Positions 31,207 to 43,933 of a stretch of 64,000 nucleotides of DNA are shown here, in pieces (within the stretch, counting starts at the first letter, position 1; the number at the start of each line of letters is the position of its first letter). The position numbers were made by a program, and so were the translations under genes. The notes under the pieces are model-generated. The model worked only from the letters and a program-made list of their open reading frames with translations, searched no databases and was not told the DNA's origin. The stretch lies in assembly GCA_015499995.1 (NCBI GenBank), contig JADNRV010000198.1, forward strand, positions 27,394-91,393, read 5' to 3'. The DNA comes from Flammula alnicola. Lineage: Eukaryota; Basidiomycota; Agaricomycetes; Agaricales; Strophariaceae.

Positions 31207-32314
31207 AGTTTTTGAGAGCACGATGGGCTCGGGGTACTGGCCACAAAATATTTGGGATAAAGGGTTAGTTGAACCTTGCAAAGCTCCGACTTCCTCTTAG
31301 CTTTATAGCGTTCACTGGAGTCATTCATTAGGGATAAAAATTCACTGTTTGTTTCTTGATCCATGACAGTTCTTCCAGTTCCATTGACAGAGAACACAGA
31401 TAACGCCGCAGTCAACTCATTGTAGGATAATGAGAGCAGGGTGTAATTGGGAACATTGAAATAGGGTGGCCTCTCAAGTCTAGAGGTCATTGGCTGGGTC
31501 AAGGCTGTGCTGACTCGGCTGAGCGCTAAACGTCTTGGCAACGTCTTGGTTCCCAATAGATAATAAGATATGTTGTTCTGCATCCAGGTAGATTCAGTAA
31601 TAGTGAAACGTGAATACATACCAGTATACAGTACCTAAATACACCCCACTAATCGAGACGAATGGAGCCCATTTGAGTGGCAATACCCAAAGAGGGAATG
31701 CGCCGAGAATGTCCTAGTATGGAAATGATGGCGATGAAAGGGTGAGGCAATGACCCAGCAGCAGTACTGTACTCTAGAACAGTCGAAGTACTCTATGGCA
31801 GCTTCATCAGACGTGTCTCGTGTGCCCTCTCGTTATATGTACTAATGATAGGTGTGGCGAGGCTCCCATAAAACTATCTTGAGCGCGGTCCCGCCTATTA
31901 CCTCAGGCTCTAGACGTGGCGCAGTGACAACTCGCGAATGTACCTAGTTTCCATCTGCCTTGTAAGTATGCATTTCTTTATCCGATACATATAGAGGTGT
32001 TCTCTGGAGCCAGTCAGGGTCACTTTCTCTTCGCTGCAATGGCGAGGCCGGCCGGGAACGAACTCGGTAACATTGAACAATTATACTTCACAAGCGAAAT
32101 TCAAACTGGCAGGCGACCTGTAATGGGACGGCTTTCAACCCCAGCCAGCGTGGCGTTTACCTATTCTCACTGTTTAGCTCGAGGAGCCGTCGGCCTTGAT
32201 GCACGATGCATGAATGGTATTCATCCTATCGCACTGCAATTTCGCCAACTTGAAAGGCGACAGTACTTGGTACGATCCGACCAATCGCCTGCAGTACCTA
32301 AGCACCCATCTAGC
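31207..32314. other. Intergenic region between lectin and NMD3
   Basis: Lectin promoter and NMD3 3' flank. A 237-codon minus-strand frame overlapping the lectin (30906-31619) has no domain and is taken as chance. Confidence 0.45.
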
Positions 32315-34297
32315 CTAGGTAGTCTCTTCATTGCCATCTGCATCTCCAGCACCAAGCGTCATCTCATCGAAGCCCTCCAACAGCTCATCCAGCTTGACAT
32401 CAGGGAAGTCAGGCTCTTCCTCCTCGGCATCTTCTTCGACGCCAGCCACGGCACTCGGTTTCACGAGTTCCGCAGGAACCGCCACCTCGTCGACATCCAT
32501 AGCGAACTGCGCCTTCTTCCTGGGCTTACGAGTTACCGGCTCGGGCGGTGCCATTGTGACTTCTGGTGCCTTGTAAAGGTTAATACCAGAACGCAGCTCG
32601 GGGTCTTCCTCAAGATCGCGCAAGAACAACTCGTAGTCCTGTTCGACCTTCTTCTGATCTCTGCCTCCCATACGGCCGATAGCACCGCGCGCCCCACTCG
32701 TCTCGCCGTCCTCGCCCGCCTCTTTCGCGATACTGCGGAGTTTCCAGTTTCTAGCTTTGCTCTTCTTCCGGCGATTGGGATACGTCTTCTTCACGAGGAT
32801 GATATCGGGTATCCGTGATTGAGGGAGTTCGGCGAAGTGATCCGAGTTGTAGTTCGCGTTCGTGAGGAAATAGCCAAGCACGGTGTCACCTGGTTGGAGG
32901 ATGGCGCCGAGGTGTGTACGGGTGTGGAAGACCTGGTTCGTGAGGCCGGAGGATTCATAGTCCATCATGTTGTCATCCTCCGCTGACACAGCCCAGTCGA
33001 GGTGAAGGCACCGCCGAGAGCGACTTGGGCGTCTGCCAGAATGAGCTTGCCTTTCTGCCGTGTGAAGTCTGGCTCGATATCGAGAACGGTGAATTCCACA
33101 AGGTCGGTGACGGAGGCCAGGGAATCGAAGGGTGCCCGCCAGTAGATCTGGGCAGGTATATCGCATGTCTGTAGCGTTTGTGGGTCTAGTAGTTGTAGAG
33201 AGTTGCCGACGCGGATGCACACAGTCAAGGGGCTGATGTTGCTGAAATTACGGGCTTGTTTTAGTGGCATGCAGACGAGATCATCTTTGCATATTGGAAC
33301 GATCTCCACGGAGAATGTATATTTGAAGTTCGCTGTACTGCTGTGAATATCTGACGAGAGTAGCTGTTCAGATGCTTTTGATCTGGATAGATATACGGGT
33401 TAATTCTGTTATCGTATAGACAAGAAATTGACGAGACTCACTTGATAGGTGCGACGCCAGCCAAAAATTCGACCATCTTCAATGCGTGACTTTTCTGGCT
33501 GTAGAAGAAATCCAGACCATCGCGCACTTCCTTGATCGAGATCGTGTCCTTCTGAGCGTTGTGCTTGAGGATAAGTTGTTCCAAGTACAAGAACGTACGC
33601 TTGTGGGGGACTTTCTGTCGGACCTGGACGAGAGCTTTCCAAGTGTTTTTTGCGGCAAGTTTGGCGCAATCTGGACATTGGCCGTGTTGTACGAGATACT
33701 CGATCTCAAACGTTTGCTCCAGAATCGTGTTCGTCAAAACCTATCAGAAAGTCAGTGCCTGCCAATGAATAGAGGTAATGTATGTAGGACTCACTTCTTT
33801 CTGTATCGTCATCGACACACGTAACCGTTTTGAATGGGGTTCCGTCCATATGAAGTGCGCTTCCGTCAACCGCACTTTATTCAGTCCCTTCAGCTTTTTC
33901 AGACAAATTGCGAGAAGTTCTGCCGATTCTGGCTTTGCGAGGGTCCATGATTGTGGGGGAGATAGAAAACGTTCACAGTTACGACAAAAGGACACAGCAG
34001 CTATGCAGATCTTGGTCAGAACCGCAATAACATAGCCAAGAAACAAGTCTAGAAGCGTACCTTGCTTGGGTATCCTTCTGTAATATCAACACTAAGAAAG
34101 ATTCAGGAAATGCAGATAAATGCCGGTTATAGAACGCACGTATTTCTTAGGCAAGCAACACACAGATTTGCCGAATTTGGCACGATGGGTGTACCTATAT
34201 CTCCAAGGTCAATACGCGGCCCAAAAAGTGGAGGTAAGATCTTACCGCAATCGGCACATAGAACGCGATGGACTGCAGGGCCTGGCACAAACTCCAT
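32315..34297 (-). CDS. NMD3: 60S ribosomal export protein NMD3
   Basis: NMD3 is the adaptor that binds the nuclear 60S subunit and recruits the exportin CRM1 for export to the cytoplasm. The start at 34297 reads MEFVPGPAVHRVLCADCG, with the following exon giving NLCVACL: the N-terminal CxxC zinc motifs of the family. Further motifs are SVDITEGYPSK-like, CRNCERFLSPPQSW, the third CPDCAKLAAKN, then VCIRVGNSLQLLDPQTLQT, HTRTHLGAILQPGDTVLGY and an acidic C-terminus with a Leu-rich patch (KLDELLEGFDEM) that fits a nuclear export signal. At least six introns are present. Around 32983-33011 the frame changes by +1 between LADAQVALG and EDDNMMDYES; either a 29-nt intron or, more likely, one missing base explains it. 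Otherwise normal. Confidence 0.9.
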
Positions 34298-34560
34298 TGC
34301 GAGGGAAGTGTAAAAGCAGCGATGGCTTTTAGAGATGGCGGAAAGGCTTTATACACCTGCGATTTAGTCAGCTACAGAACTGATAAAAACGGGACCGAGG
34401 AGACAAGATGAAAAATCTCGGGCACGTGGCCTCGAAATGCACGGTTATCTTATCAGATAAAGTACTTTGGTTGACGTGTCGAGGCGAAGTCCAGAAAGAC
34501 TTTATATTTCGACCACGTTGACCATATGCAATCCTTAGACTTACTGACTAGAAGACCAAT
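34298..34560. promoter_or_regulatory. Divergent promoter between NMD3 and UGGT
   Basis: Only 263 bases separate the start codons of two divergently transcribed housekeeping genes, so both promoters must lie here. The stretch contains a cttatcagataaag palindrome, a GATA-type site on both strands, at about 34449. Confidence 0.55.
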
Positions 34561-37500
34561 ATGAAACGAGCTTTCGTGCTGCTCGCGGCATCCCTGACTA
34601 CTCTGCAAGTCGCAGGGACTTCAAGTCCACCTGTCAAGGCGACGTTGAGGTCGTCATGGCCAGCACCTCCATTCCTCGCAGAGATTCTGTAAGCTGACTG
34701 GTTTTGCGTCGTCGAGTTTATATTGATAACTTCTTAGAGAGACAGTTTCGTTAGAGAATCCAGATGCATTCTTTACCTATGTTGACCTCCTCACCGGGCC
34801 AGATGGATTGGCCTCGCCTGCTACTATGACTCCCGAAGCAATTCACCAGGCGGCTCTTGAAATTGCTATTGACAATGGAATTATACCAGACCCAGGATCA
34901 TTGGTTACCGTGCAAATGAACCTTGCCATGCACGCAGCAACTCCCAAACTCGAAGCCTTCTATAACTATTACGAGGACAGCCATCACGACAGCCGTGGAA
35001 CGGAATGTGGTTCATGGGTAGACTGGTATGGAGAGGTAGTGTGCGACGTCGAGACTTTGGCGCATTTAGCGGGAGTGGAGGCTATTGATCCTCCGAAGCT
35101 TTCTGGCACTGAACTGTACGTCTTTCCACTCGACTCTTGGCACGCTCACGTAACCTTCGCTACAGGTTGCAAACTACGCCTAAGATCTAACTTTTGATCA
35201 CATATTTCCTCCTCCGGCCGACATTCTAGAGCGACCCCCTCGAACAGCCATTCTTTACGCGTCTTTGACATCTTCCAACTTCCGTGAACTCCACACATAC
35301 TTGCTTACACTGGTCAACAGACTCGACCCTCACGTGGAGTACGTTTTCCGGCATCTACCTCCATCGAATCCACCACAAGCGAGAAATTTTTTGTCGGGTT
35401 ATGGCGTCGCTCTTGATCTGAAGAAAATGGACTACCTCGCTCTCGACGACAGAAACCTGAATTCGGAAGGTGAATATTGCTACTTTGACGTTCCGTCATT
35501 CGCTAAGGTGATTTATGACAGGAACAACAAGTTCGGGTTCGAAATCCGAGAGTGAAGGACAGGAGCAGCGGGTCGATCCATTGCTGCCTCTCCTCCTTGC
35601 CCATCCCGAAAACACCACTGCGCCTGACTCGAGCGTTGCATTGACGTCAGAAGAACTCGAGAGTAAGGTTGTGCAATATACACATCTTCATCCCTAACAA
35701 TTTCTCTCTATAGCACTCGGAGCAAAAGCCGCTCAAATAATTGCCGATTCATCCGAACCTCTCAACATCTTAACTCAATTATCGCAAAACTTTCCGAAAT
35801 ACGCGACGACACTCGCTCGACGCGTCGTCGTCAACGAAAGCATCGCCGAAGAGCTCCACAACAACTCTCTCCGTGTTCCAAGGGGCATAAACGTGATGTG
35901 GCTCAATGGACTTCAAGTCGAGGCCAAAGATGTGCATCCTTTTGGACTCTTGCGATCATTGAAAAAAGAAAAGGCTGTTATGCAGTCGTTAACGTCACAA
36001 GGACTGCAGACGTCGCAGGTTTTGGAACTGTTGACACATCCTGCTATCGCTGCGACGCAGAAGGACAGTGGTGCGTTGGATTCCTTGTTCGATGCCAGTG
36101 ATCGTTTAGAAGGAGGGGATATTATCGTATGGTGGAATGATATGGAGAAGGATAAGAGGTAAGTCACCGGATCGTGTCTTCCTCTCATTTGATTCATTTA
36201 TCTCTTATTAGGTATGCTCGGTGGAACCCCTCAATATATGCAGTACGTCTGGAAATGTTTCCTCCTCGATTGCTTTCTTTATTCTCATTACTCCTTCAGC
36301 TTTTGCGCCCGATGTTCCCTGGAGCTATGCCTAGCATCAAAGCCAATTTATTCAACGTCGTTCTCATTCTTGATCTCTCTCAAATGTCGAGTTTGAACTT
36401 AATCGCGGGTCCGATGACGAACATTATCAACCGCGATATCCCACTGAGGTTTGGTCTGGTCCCAGTTGCGGAAACCGAGGATGGTCAGTGAATATTGTCT
36501 AGCCCTGTTTAGATTCGGCGTTGATTGACATTTACTTCCAGGAAAAAAGATGGCGAAGCTTCTCTACCATCTCATCAAGAACTACGGGCGTAGGAAGACC
36601 TTGGGATTTTTGGCCGCTGTAAGTTCCCTATTCATGGTGTCCTGACGAAACGAAATTCTCATTCAGGGATAGATATCTCAAGTCCAGCTGCCGCCGCATA
36701 TGCAGACAGATAAAGTCCAATGGGAAGCCGTGCGCTCCACATACGATCGCCTGGTTGAAGAGGAGAGTCAAGAGAAGCCTGGGGCTCTCATTCCAGATCT
36801 AGCAACGATCTTCGATGAGGGGTCCGAGGCTCTGGTCGCTGTGGAAAAGATTGATGCATACACCGAGCGCTTGGGCGCTACCTTGTCAAAGTCTGCTGGC
36901 GGTCATGCATTTTTCAATGGTAAACATTTCAGTGTAAACGATGTAAGCAATTTCTTCAACTTTCACTTCATAATCATTAACACTGCCGCATATACAGGAT
37001 TTCCTACGTCATTTACAAAACGAACTCACGTTGCAAATGACTTACTTGCAAGAGAAGGTAATTTGCATTGTATCGTGGATATTTCTGTGCACTTAATTCT
37101 GATTTTAATTTCCAGATCTACGAAGGTACATTATCGGATGCAAACAAAGGGGAGAGGATGTCAAATTACTTTTACGACCTACCCACTACAAGCAAGCGTC
37201 GCAACAGATACATATTCTCGTCTAATGCCGCAGGAAGCGTGCGCATCTTAAATCTTCCCGAAGTCTTTGGGAAAACCCTTTCCGTGTCTCGCCTGCGACG
37301 TATCTGTACCCTTGTACGTGAATTTTTGTCTCAGCTAGCTGATGCTGACCGCAACCGTTTTGGGGTATAGTGGCCGATTTTGAGTCCATCTCCGAAAGTC
37401 TGTACGTCGTTGCGGATCTCGACAGCGAAGCTGGGTTGAGTTTAATCAAAGAGGCTCTGACATCCTTGGTAAGTCCGTTTTCCTTTTCTGCACGACTATT

Positions 37501-40500
37501 CCTTATTTTTCTACAGACATCTGACTCGAAAACACGTATATCGTTTATACACAACCCGACCGCACCCAGTGTTCCTGGAAGCGCTACACGACCACCAGTA
37601 TCTTGGCTATTTTCCCATCTTCACACTCGAGAGTTGTTGTCGAAAGCTACTCCTGCTGCCATTCTCTCTGCGCTTGGCCTGGAGAATCCTGTAACTCCGA
37701 GCGATAGCCCCCAAATTCCTATAGGACACGAGAGCTCATTCGAGAGCTTGACCGGTGGAGTCACTTTGGCTGATATCATGCCAGAAGAGTATTACGATTT
37801 TGTGAAATCAAGTCGACTTGTTGTTCGGACTCTCCAACTTGCTCCGGGTCAATCGGCTTTGGTTGTAAACGGGCGTGTATGTCAAAACGGTTCTTCTCTC
37901 TTGTCGCTTCTTGACGAAAATTTTCAAAATCTAGGTCGTTGGTCCCATTGATTCAGGTGACTTCCGTGTCGCAGATTTTAAGGCTCTCGAGGACTATGAG
38001 TTCCGCAAGCGCACTGAATCTGTCGTCAAGGCACTCCAAGAAGTCGCACCTGTGCTTATTGAAGACAAGTAGGAGTCCGTTGCTTGTTTTATTCTATTAA
38101 CAAGAGAGATTAATCTGTGTTTGGCAGGTACTGTTTGCCGACGTCGTTTCGATGCTTCCTCTGTCGTTGCATCAACGCAGCAACCGACCCTAGCGAAGTT
38201 GGCCTTTTCGACGCTCCTCCAAGGCCCAGACAGAGGACTTATCAGTTACTGGAGTCTGAGTACACGTAGGTCTCTCCGCATCCATACATGAGTCGGATTA
38301 TTGACTTTTTGAGAAGGACTTTCGAATTTGGCGACAACAATACAGCCCTTTATCACGTGCGCTGCTTGTCGATCCGCTGAGTGAAACTGCTCAGAAGTGG
38401 TCTGGTATCCTGAAGGTCGCTGAATTCCAACTGTTCTGGCTTTACTGTTTATTAATCTTGTGTAGTGGCTATCAGCCTACCAGATATTTTCATTGAAATT
38501 CATTTGAACCCAGGCCGGTATACTGATGTGCGTTACTTTTTTTGCTAAGCTCCGGGCAGAATTCTTAGATTGTAAGGTACCTTGAAACGTTTTTACCGGT
38601 ATAATCTGATTCCGTCGCTTCTTTTGATGAAAAAGGGTAAGTTCAATCCATTTTCCTCGTTAAGCGATATCTATGGTGCGTATCCCGCCTAGGCAGGAAA
38701 TTCAGCCTAAGGCAGTTTTGAGGACCTACCTGTCGATCCTATCTATACTCTCGCCATGGATGTGCCCACCGCCTGGCTCGTTCGTCCACGCGAGCTTTAT
38801 ACGACCTTGACAACATCCAGCTGGGCAAACTCTTCCCTGGAGATACCGCAGTTGAAGCCGTCTTCGACCTCGACTACATGTTATTGAGGGCATGCTCGCG
38901 AAGCAAACCATGGCGCTCCTCGAGGTGTACAAGTGCAACTTGTAACGAGCGACGGCGCTCCAATCGATGACACACAAGTTGTTGCCAACCTCGGATACTT
39001 CCAATTCAAGGCCAAACCAGGTGTATTCCAATTCGAGATTCGCCCTGGACGGGCAGGAAAGTCTTCAAATTGGACAGCGCAGGTAACGAGGGTTGGGAGA
39101 GTCCCATCGTTGAAGAAGCCGGAAAGAGATTACTGTGACGAGCTTCGAGGGCTTGACATTATATCCTCGATTCTCGCGATTGCCTGGGATGGAAATAGCC
39201 GACGTTCTGGAGGAGGAAGGGGACGAGAGCTCGAAAGGCATCTTTGAGGATCTTTCATCACGGTTTGTCCTTCTCTGTGGAATCAACAGCCTTTTTGAAC
39301 ACATTTAATAGGGTCATGTCGATATTTAAGTCTTCCAAGAAAGATCTCTCAGCTGAACTGGTTCCAGTCAAACAGCAAGCAGATATCAACATCTTCACGG
39401 TCGCATCTGGTCTTCTCTATGAGGTGAGCACCATCTTCTCACTTGCTAAGCATACATCGCGCTCATTCGTATAACAGCGATTCGTCGGCATCATGATTCT
39501 CAGTGTTCTCCGCAACACGAATAGTACCTCAATTCTGGTTTATCGAGAACTTCTTGTCTCCTTCCTTCCTTGTATGTACAAGTTTCCCTTATCACTCTCA
39601 AAGTAAGCTTACATCGATAACAAGGAATTTATCCCACATATGGCGGCCAAATACAATTTCCAATACGAACTCGTAACGTACAAATGGCCGTCGTGGCTGC
39701 GTGCCCAGACCGAGAAGCAGCGTATCATCTGGGCCTACAAAATCCTCTTCCTCGACGTTCTTTTCCCTATGGACTTGAAGAAAGTCATTTTCGTCGACGC
39801 CGATCAGATCGTTAGGGCAGACCTCAAGGAACTCGTCGACCTCGATCTTCATGGTGCTCCATATGGCTACACACCCATGGGCGACGATAATACAGACATG
39901 GAAGGCTTCAGATTTTGGAAGACGGGATACTGGAGGGAATTCTTGCAAGGCAAACCATATCATATTAGGTCTGCTACTTTGTCTATGCTTTCAACTACAC
40001 GAACTGATCTTTGCGCAATGACAGTGCGCTGTACGTGATCGACCTCGTAAGTTTAGACAGGTATGTTATGATAAAGACCTCGTTGACGTCGATATTCACC
40101 ATTCTCGCCATGTAGCTCGCAGCTGGGGTATGGAAATCATGCTATTACGATGTGTAGATTCCTTATACTTTTGTACAGGACATTCTCCGCGGACAATATC
40201 AACAACTCTCCGCCGATCCTAACTCTTTGGCTAACCTCGACCAAGGTAAAATAGTTCTTTCTCTATGCACAGTTGATACCTGACCTGGTTTCCATAGATT
40301 TGCCTAACAACTTGCAAGACCAGGTTCCAATTGTAAGTGGATCCACAATAGTCGTTGTCGTAAATTCACTAATGTGATACTCTTTAGTTCTCCTGGATGA
40401 AGACTGGCTATGGGTGCGTAAGCTTCGCACTTCACTTAGACTCTAATTTGACTCGGGGTTTTCATATCAGTGTGAAACGTGGTGCAGCAAGGATCGCCTA

Positions 40501-40911
40501 CATAGAGCTAAAACGATTGACTTGTGTCAAAACCCACTTACCGTACGTTATTTTCATTCTTCGCTTCATTCGTGACGTGTCCTCTGAGCTGAAGGTACAT
40601 CCTATTTCACCTTACAGAAGGAGCCCAAGCTTGCACGTGCACGTCAAATTCCGGAGTGGGAGGAATACGATACGGAGATTGCGCGGTTTACGAGGGAATT
40701 GGCGGAAGAGGGCAAAATCCATTCGCGTATGGCCACGGCAGATGCCAATGTGCTCGCTGGCGCAGGAGCAAATGGTGTGGCTAGTGCCAAGGGTGTCAAA
40801 GAAGCGGAAAGTGCAGCGGCTGCAGTCGTTGGGTCCGACGAGCATACGGAGCAAGTGATTGCGAAGGATAGTGAGGAAGTCACGGAAGAGCCGACGCGGG
40901 ACGAGCTTTGA
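34561..40911 (+). CDS. UDP-glucose:glycoprotein glucosyltransferase (ER folding sensor)
   Basis: UGGT re-glucosylates misfolded N-glycoproteins in the ER lumen so that calnexin rebinds them. The signal peptide is [19 protein letters not shown]. The large N-terminal sensor region (thioredoxin-like domains) is spread over many exons, with [15 protein letters not shown] and [14 protein letters not shown], then [16 protein letters not shown]. The C-terminal GT24 catalytic domain is clear: [72 protein letters not shown] (DxD motif), then GYWREF. The protein ends in RDEL, an HDEL-type ER retrieval signal, at 40911. There are at least 20 introns. At least five places show a one-base frame break against conserved motifs (near 35189, 37276, 38150-38200, 39527 and 40391). 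Pattern and position suggest base-calling error rather than a dead gene, but decay cannot be excluded. Confidence 0.88.
40116..40127 (+). other. Probable 12-nt microexon in UGGT
   Basis: The conserved LAAG of the GT24 domain (followed by [17 protein letters not shown]) is encoded only between an acceptor ending at 40115 and a donor at 40128. Both neighbouring introns are needed to join it. The upstream junction is ambiguous: a perfect GTAAGT donor at 40047 keeps frame but skips five residues, while the GTATGT donor at 40061 keeps those residues but breaks frame by one base. Confidence 0.6.
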
Positions 40912-43900
40912 CGGTGTTAATATTCTATTATTTATCTGCGGTAAAGGAACAACCGAGGTTTTCACGACATTCGTTATCCTTGGATACCAGTGATACCATG
41001 CAACATGTTTCCAGCGTGTTTTTTGTAGACAGCCTTCAACGGCGGTGGCGGAGAAGCAGGGAGCATAGTTTTCACGATCGTCTCTCACACTGCGGTTCAT
41101 GCTTTTGTTTTAATGCAGCGCATGGTGACGACTTCTATCGCTGTTAAATGTATTCGCTATAAGAATCCCAAATTCCAGCTCTGCCGGTGAGCTCATGGCA
41201 GGCGTTGTATGTGGATGCTATTGGGGCCCTGGGCACCGTGACCGCGGATCTTGTCGGAGAGCCTTTAGCTTTAAATATTCTCATCATAGGCTCGAGTAAA
41301 TGCGCAGCATGCATTAAACCTTGGCGGTGCGCTATGATATGTAGAAGATGCCACATTATGGTGCTGTCCGCCCAAAGAAAAGGAACCATTCCGGCCTTAT
41401 CTTTGGCGTGGTGTTCGGAAGTTCCGAGGATGCCACATACATATGCATCAGGAGAATAACGGGCAGCGCTGCCAACCGTACTGGGCGATAAGGCGGGGTT
41501 GGCAGAGGCGTAAATAGGGCGATTTTACGCATGCGGGAGCTCGAGGGGCGTATGGACAGTGATCACCAGGGCCAATAGCCAAATGCCCTGCGTTATCGCT
41601 TGTTCCAGGAATTCCTTGAGGCCTGAAAAGTCACGCCACCGCGAAGACAATTTTTGAAATTCCAATAATGCTACTAGGTCACGATTGTCGATGTCGTCGA
41701 ATACCGCACACACACGGAAATGGCGCAGCCGTTTCATGTCATTCCAGCTGAGTTCATCTGGACTCGAAGCGGATGACCAGCCGCCCGGGTGGACAAGCAT
41801 CAGGAAAATGATGGATGAAAACATTGAATTGCTGGCGGAGGAAAGCAAAAATAGCGCATGCCGTTGACAGAATAAATAGAAAATTGCTTATGGCAGGAGC
41901 TATTCATAGCATCGGGGCACGCTGCCCTTGCATGGAGCACATATCGCCAGAGGGACCCCCCTATGGCTGGTCGGCTGGGGCACTGCCAGCTGCTCCGGGT
42001 CCGGCTTGATACGCTGTGGGTGCTATAGGAAAGTTCGGAATATACTCTAGATTCCATGCGGAGGCGCACTGAGAGATTTTCGCACCTCAGAGTGTCTGGG
42101 GGTTTCCAAGTGCACCGGAGGGTACGCCGAGTCCCGGGATTGACGGCTGCAAAGGATTTTAGGCTAGTCAAAGCAGTGAAGGATCGAAGTAGCGCCAGAA
42201 TTCGTGCGAGTATAGAAATGACCAGGCTTCTCTTTGTTATTCTGATCCTAACATGCGTTGCCACCTTTTGAGTTTTTCCTTGACATGTTGGACAGATGAA
42301 GTGGTCGCGAGACAGTTGATATACAGCGCCGTGATTGTTTAACGCGACTGTTGGGCAATTGTTGTTTTGTTGGTACACACATAGAGTAGAGACCGCCGGC
42401 GACTAGTCTCGTGCCAGCGGTTCGAGTCTCTCGAGAATTTCTTTGTGAGACTTGTCAAGCACTTGGACGAGTCCCATCCATGTCCGAGTCACCTAGTCCC
42501 ATTGGTCTTCGAATTCGAAGCGATATGAATATACTCGAGTAGGTTAGTGGCCATTGTCTCGAAAACGAACCATTTACACCTCGAATGTGTGGTGGATGCT
42601 GACGGTAGAAGCGCAAGAGGCGTCATTCTCAGAAAACCAAAATCCTGATCGAAAAAACATCAACTGATGACAAAGCCTACAATGGGTTCATGGAATGATG
42701 GAGGTGCTTGCAGCAAAGGCGCATATACGCACAAATCTCACTCAGAAAACAAGAAAACAATCCGATGCCAGTTCATTTCATCTTGTATTTCTCTATATAT
42801 ACTGTACGTCCAACAAAATTTTAGTTAACGATGCATAAGAAAAGGGGTAGTGGAAGGAAATAATTAATGAGGTCAAATGCGTACGAAACCAGAGGGGTAG
42901 TTGAGGGGATGACGAGGGAAGAAGTGGCGTTGTCAACGTAGCAGATAACGAAATACGTGAGGTCGTAACGCGGTTTAGATCTGTACGTGCATGGGAAGGG
43001 CAGGTATAAGGAGGATGGATGGGGTGGTGGTAGCGGTGTCGAGAGCACGCGGCGTACAAGAGGGGATATACGATTGGGGATCCTGGAAAGAGGGGTAACA
43101 TGAACGAAAAGCAGACGTAGGTGATATCGTATTTGGTTGGTCGGTCGAAAGCGAATAGACAAATGAGGCGCTGGCGTGGCGAACAAGAGACGAGAGCTGA
43201 GTCGGAGAGGAGAAATGATCAACGACGATGGCGGCGAGCGGACGCACTGGAGTGCAGAGCAGAGACGATAAGAAGGAAAAGGATAAGAGAAACAGAAGAG
43301 CCAAGAACGAGAAAAGATGAAAGAAAGTACACCAATAACCAAAACCAATTCCACGATAAGCACAACGGGCAACCAACACAACAGCTGCAAGCGTGCCGCC
43401 ATACAAGTGTTCTAAAAAGTCCTGCGGTGAAAGACCAGAGCTAACGGGGCCGATGTAAACAAAGCCGATGTTTCAAAGCCAGATCTATGATTAAAGGGAA
43501 TAAAACTACAGGAACTCCAAAGACAGAACATATAGCACGGACGACGAATTTTTGCGGGTAACTTAAAAAAAAGAAAATTCGAATGCGACGTCCATGACGG
43601 CTCCAGTTGCAAACTTGCGTTGGTATAATGAACGGTGTACCCGGTGCGGAAATAAAAGCGAACGTGGTGGCGAGCATCGTGGTGAGTGATGACGGTATTG
43701 GTCTTTGTTGTCGATGTCGATCTCAATCTCCACGTTCGGGGGTATACGCAAGATGTCGAACACCGACGTTGGATACTTCCAGTATCTCCTCCTTTCTTCT
43801 TTCTCCTCCTCTCCACCTCCTTCGCACTACTCAAAACTCCTCCAACACTCTAAAAAAACCCGCACCACCACCACCCTCTCCAACCCCAACCCCCCACCTC

Positions 43901-43933
43901 CAGTCTAAAAAAAGCGCCTCATCACGTCTCTCC
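40912..43933. other. Gene-poor gap between UGGT and the H+-ATPase
   Basis: A 192-codon minus-strand frame at 41800-42378 has no domain I can name. The 42.8-43.9 kb part is rich in purine and pyrimidine runs, where long frames arise by chance; it is also the 3' flank of PMA1. Confidence 0.4.

Noticed and set aside
30906..31619. 237-codon minus-strand open frame over the lectin start
   Set aside because: Overlaps the lectin coding exon in another frame and has no recognisable domain.
31997..32818. 273-codon plus-strand open frame
   Set aside because: Mostly antisense to the NMD3 C-terminal exon; no domain.
41800..42378. 192-codon minus-strand frame with CPTC motif
   Set aside because: No second Cys pair, no known domain and no splice support; left as unexplained.
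42380..42440. tRNA-like T-loop (ggttcgagtc)
   Set aside because: The flanking bases do not form the T stem, and no acceptor or anticodon arm can be drawn.
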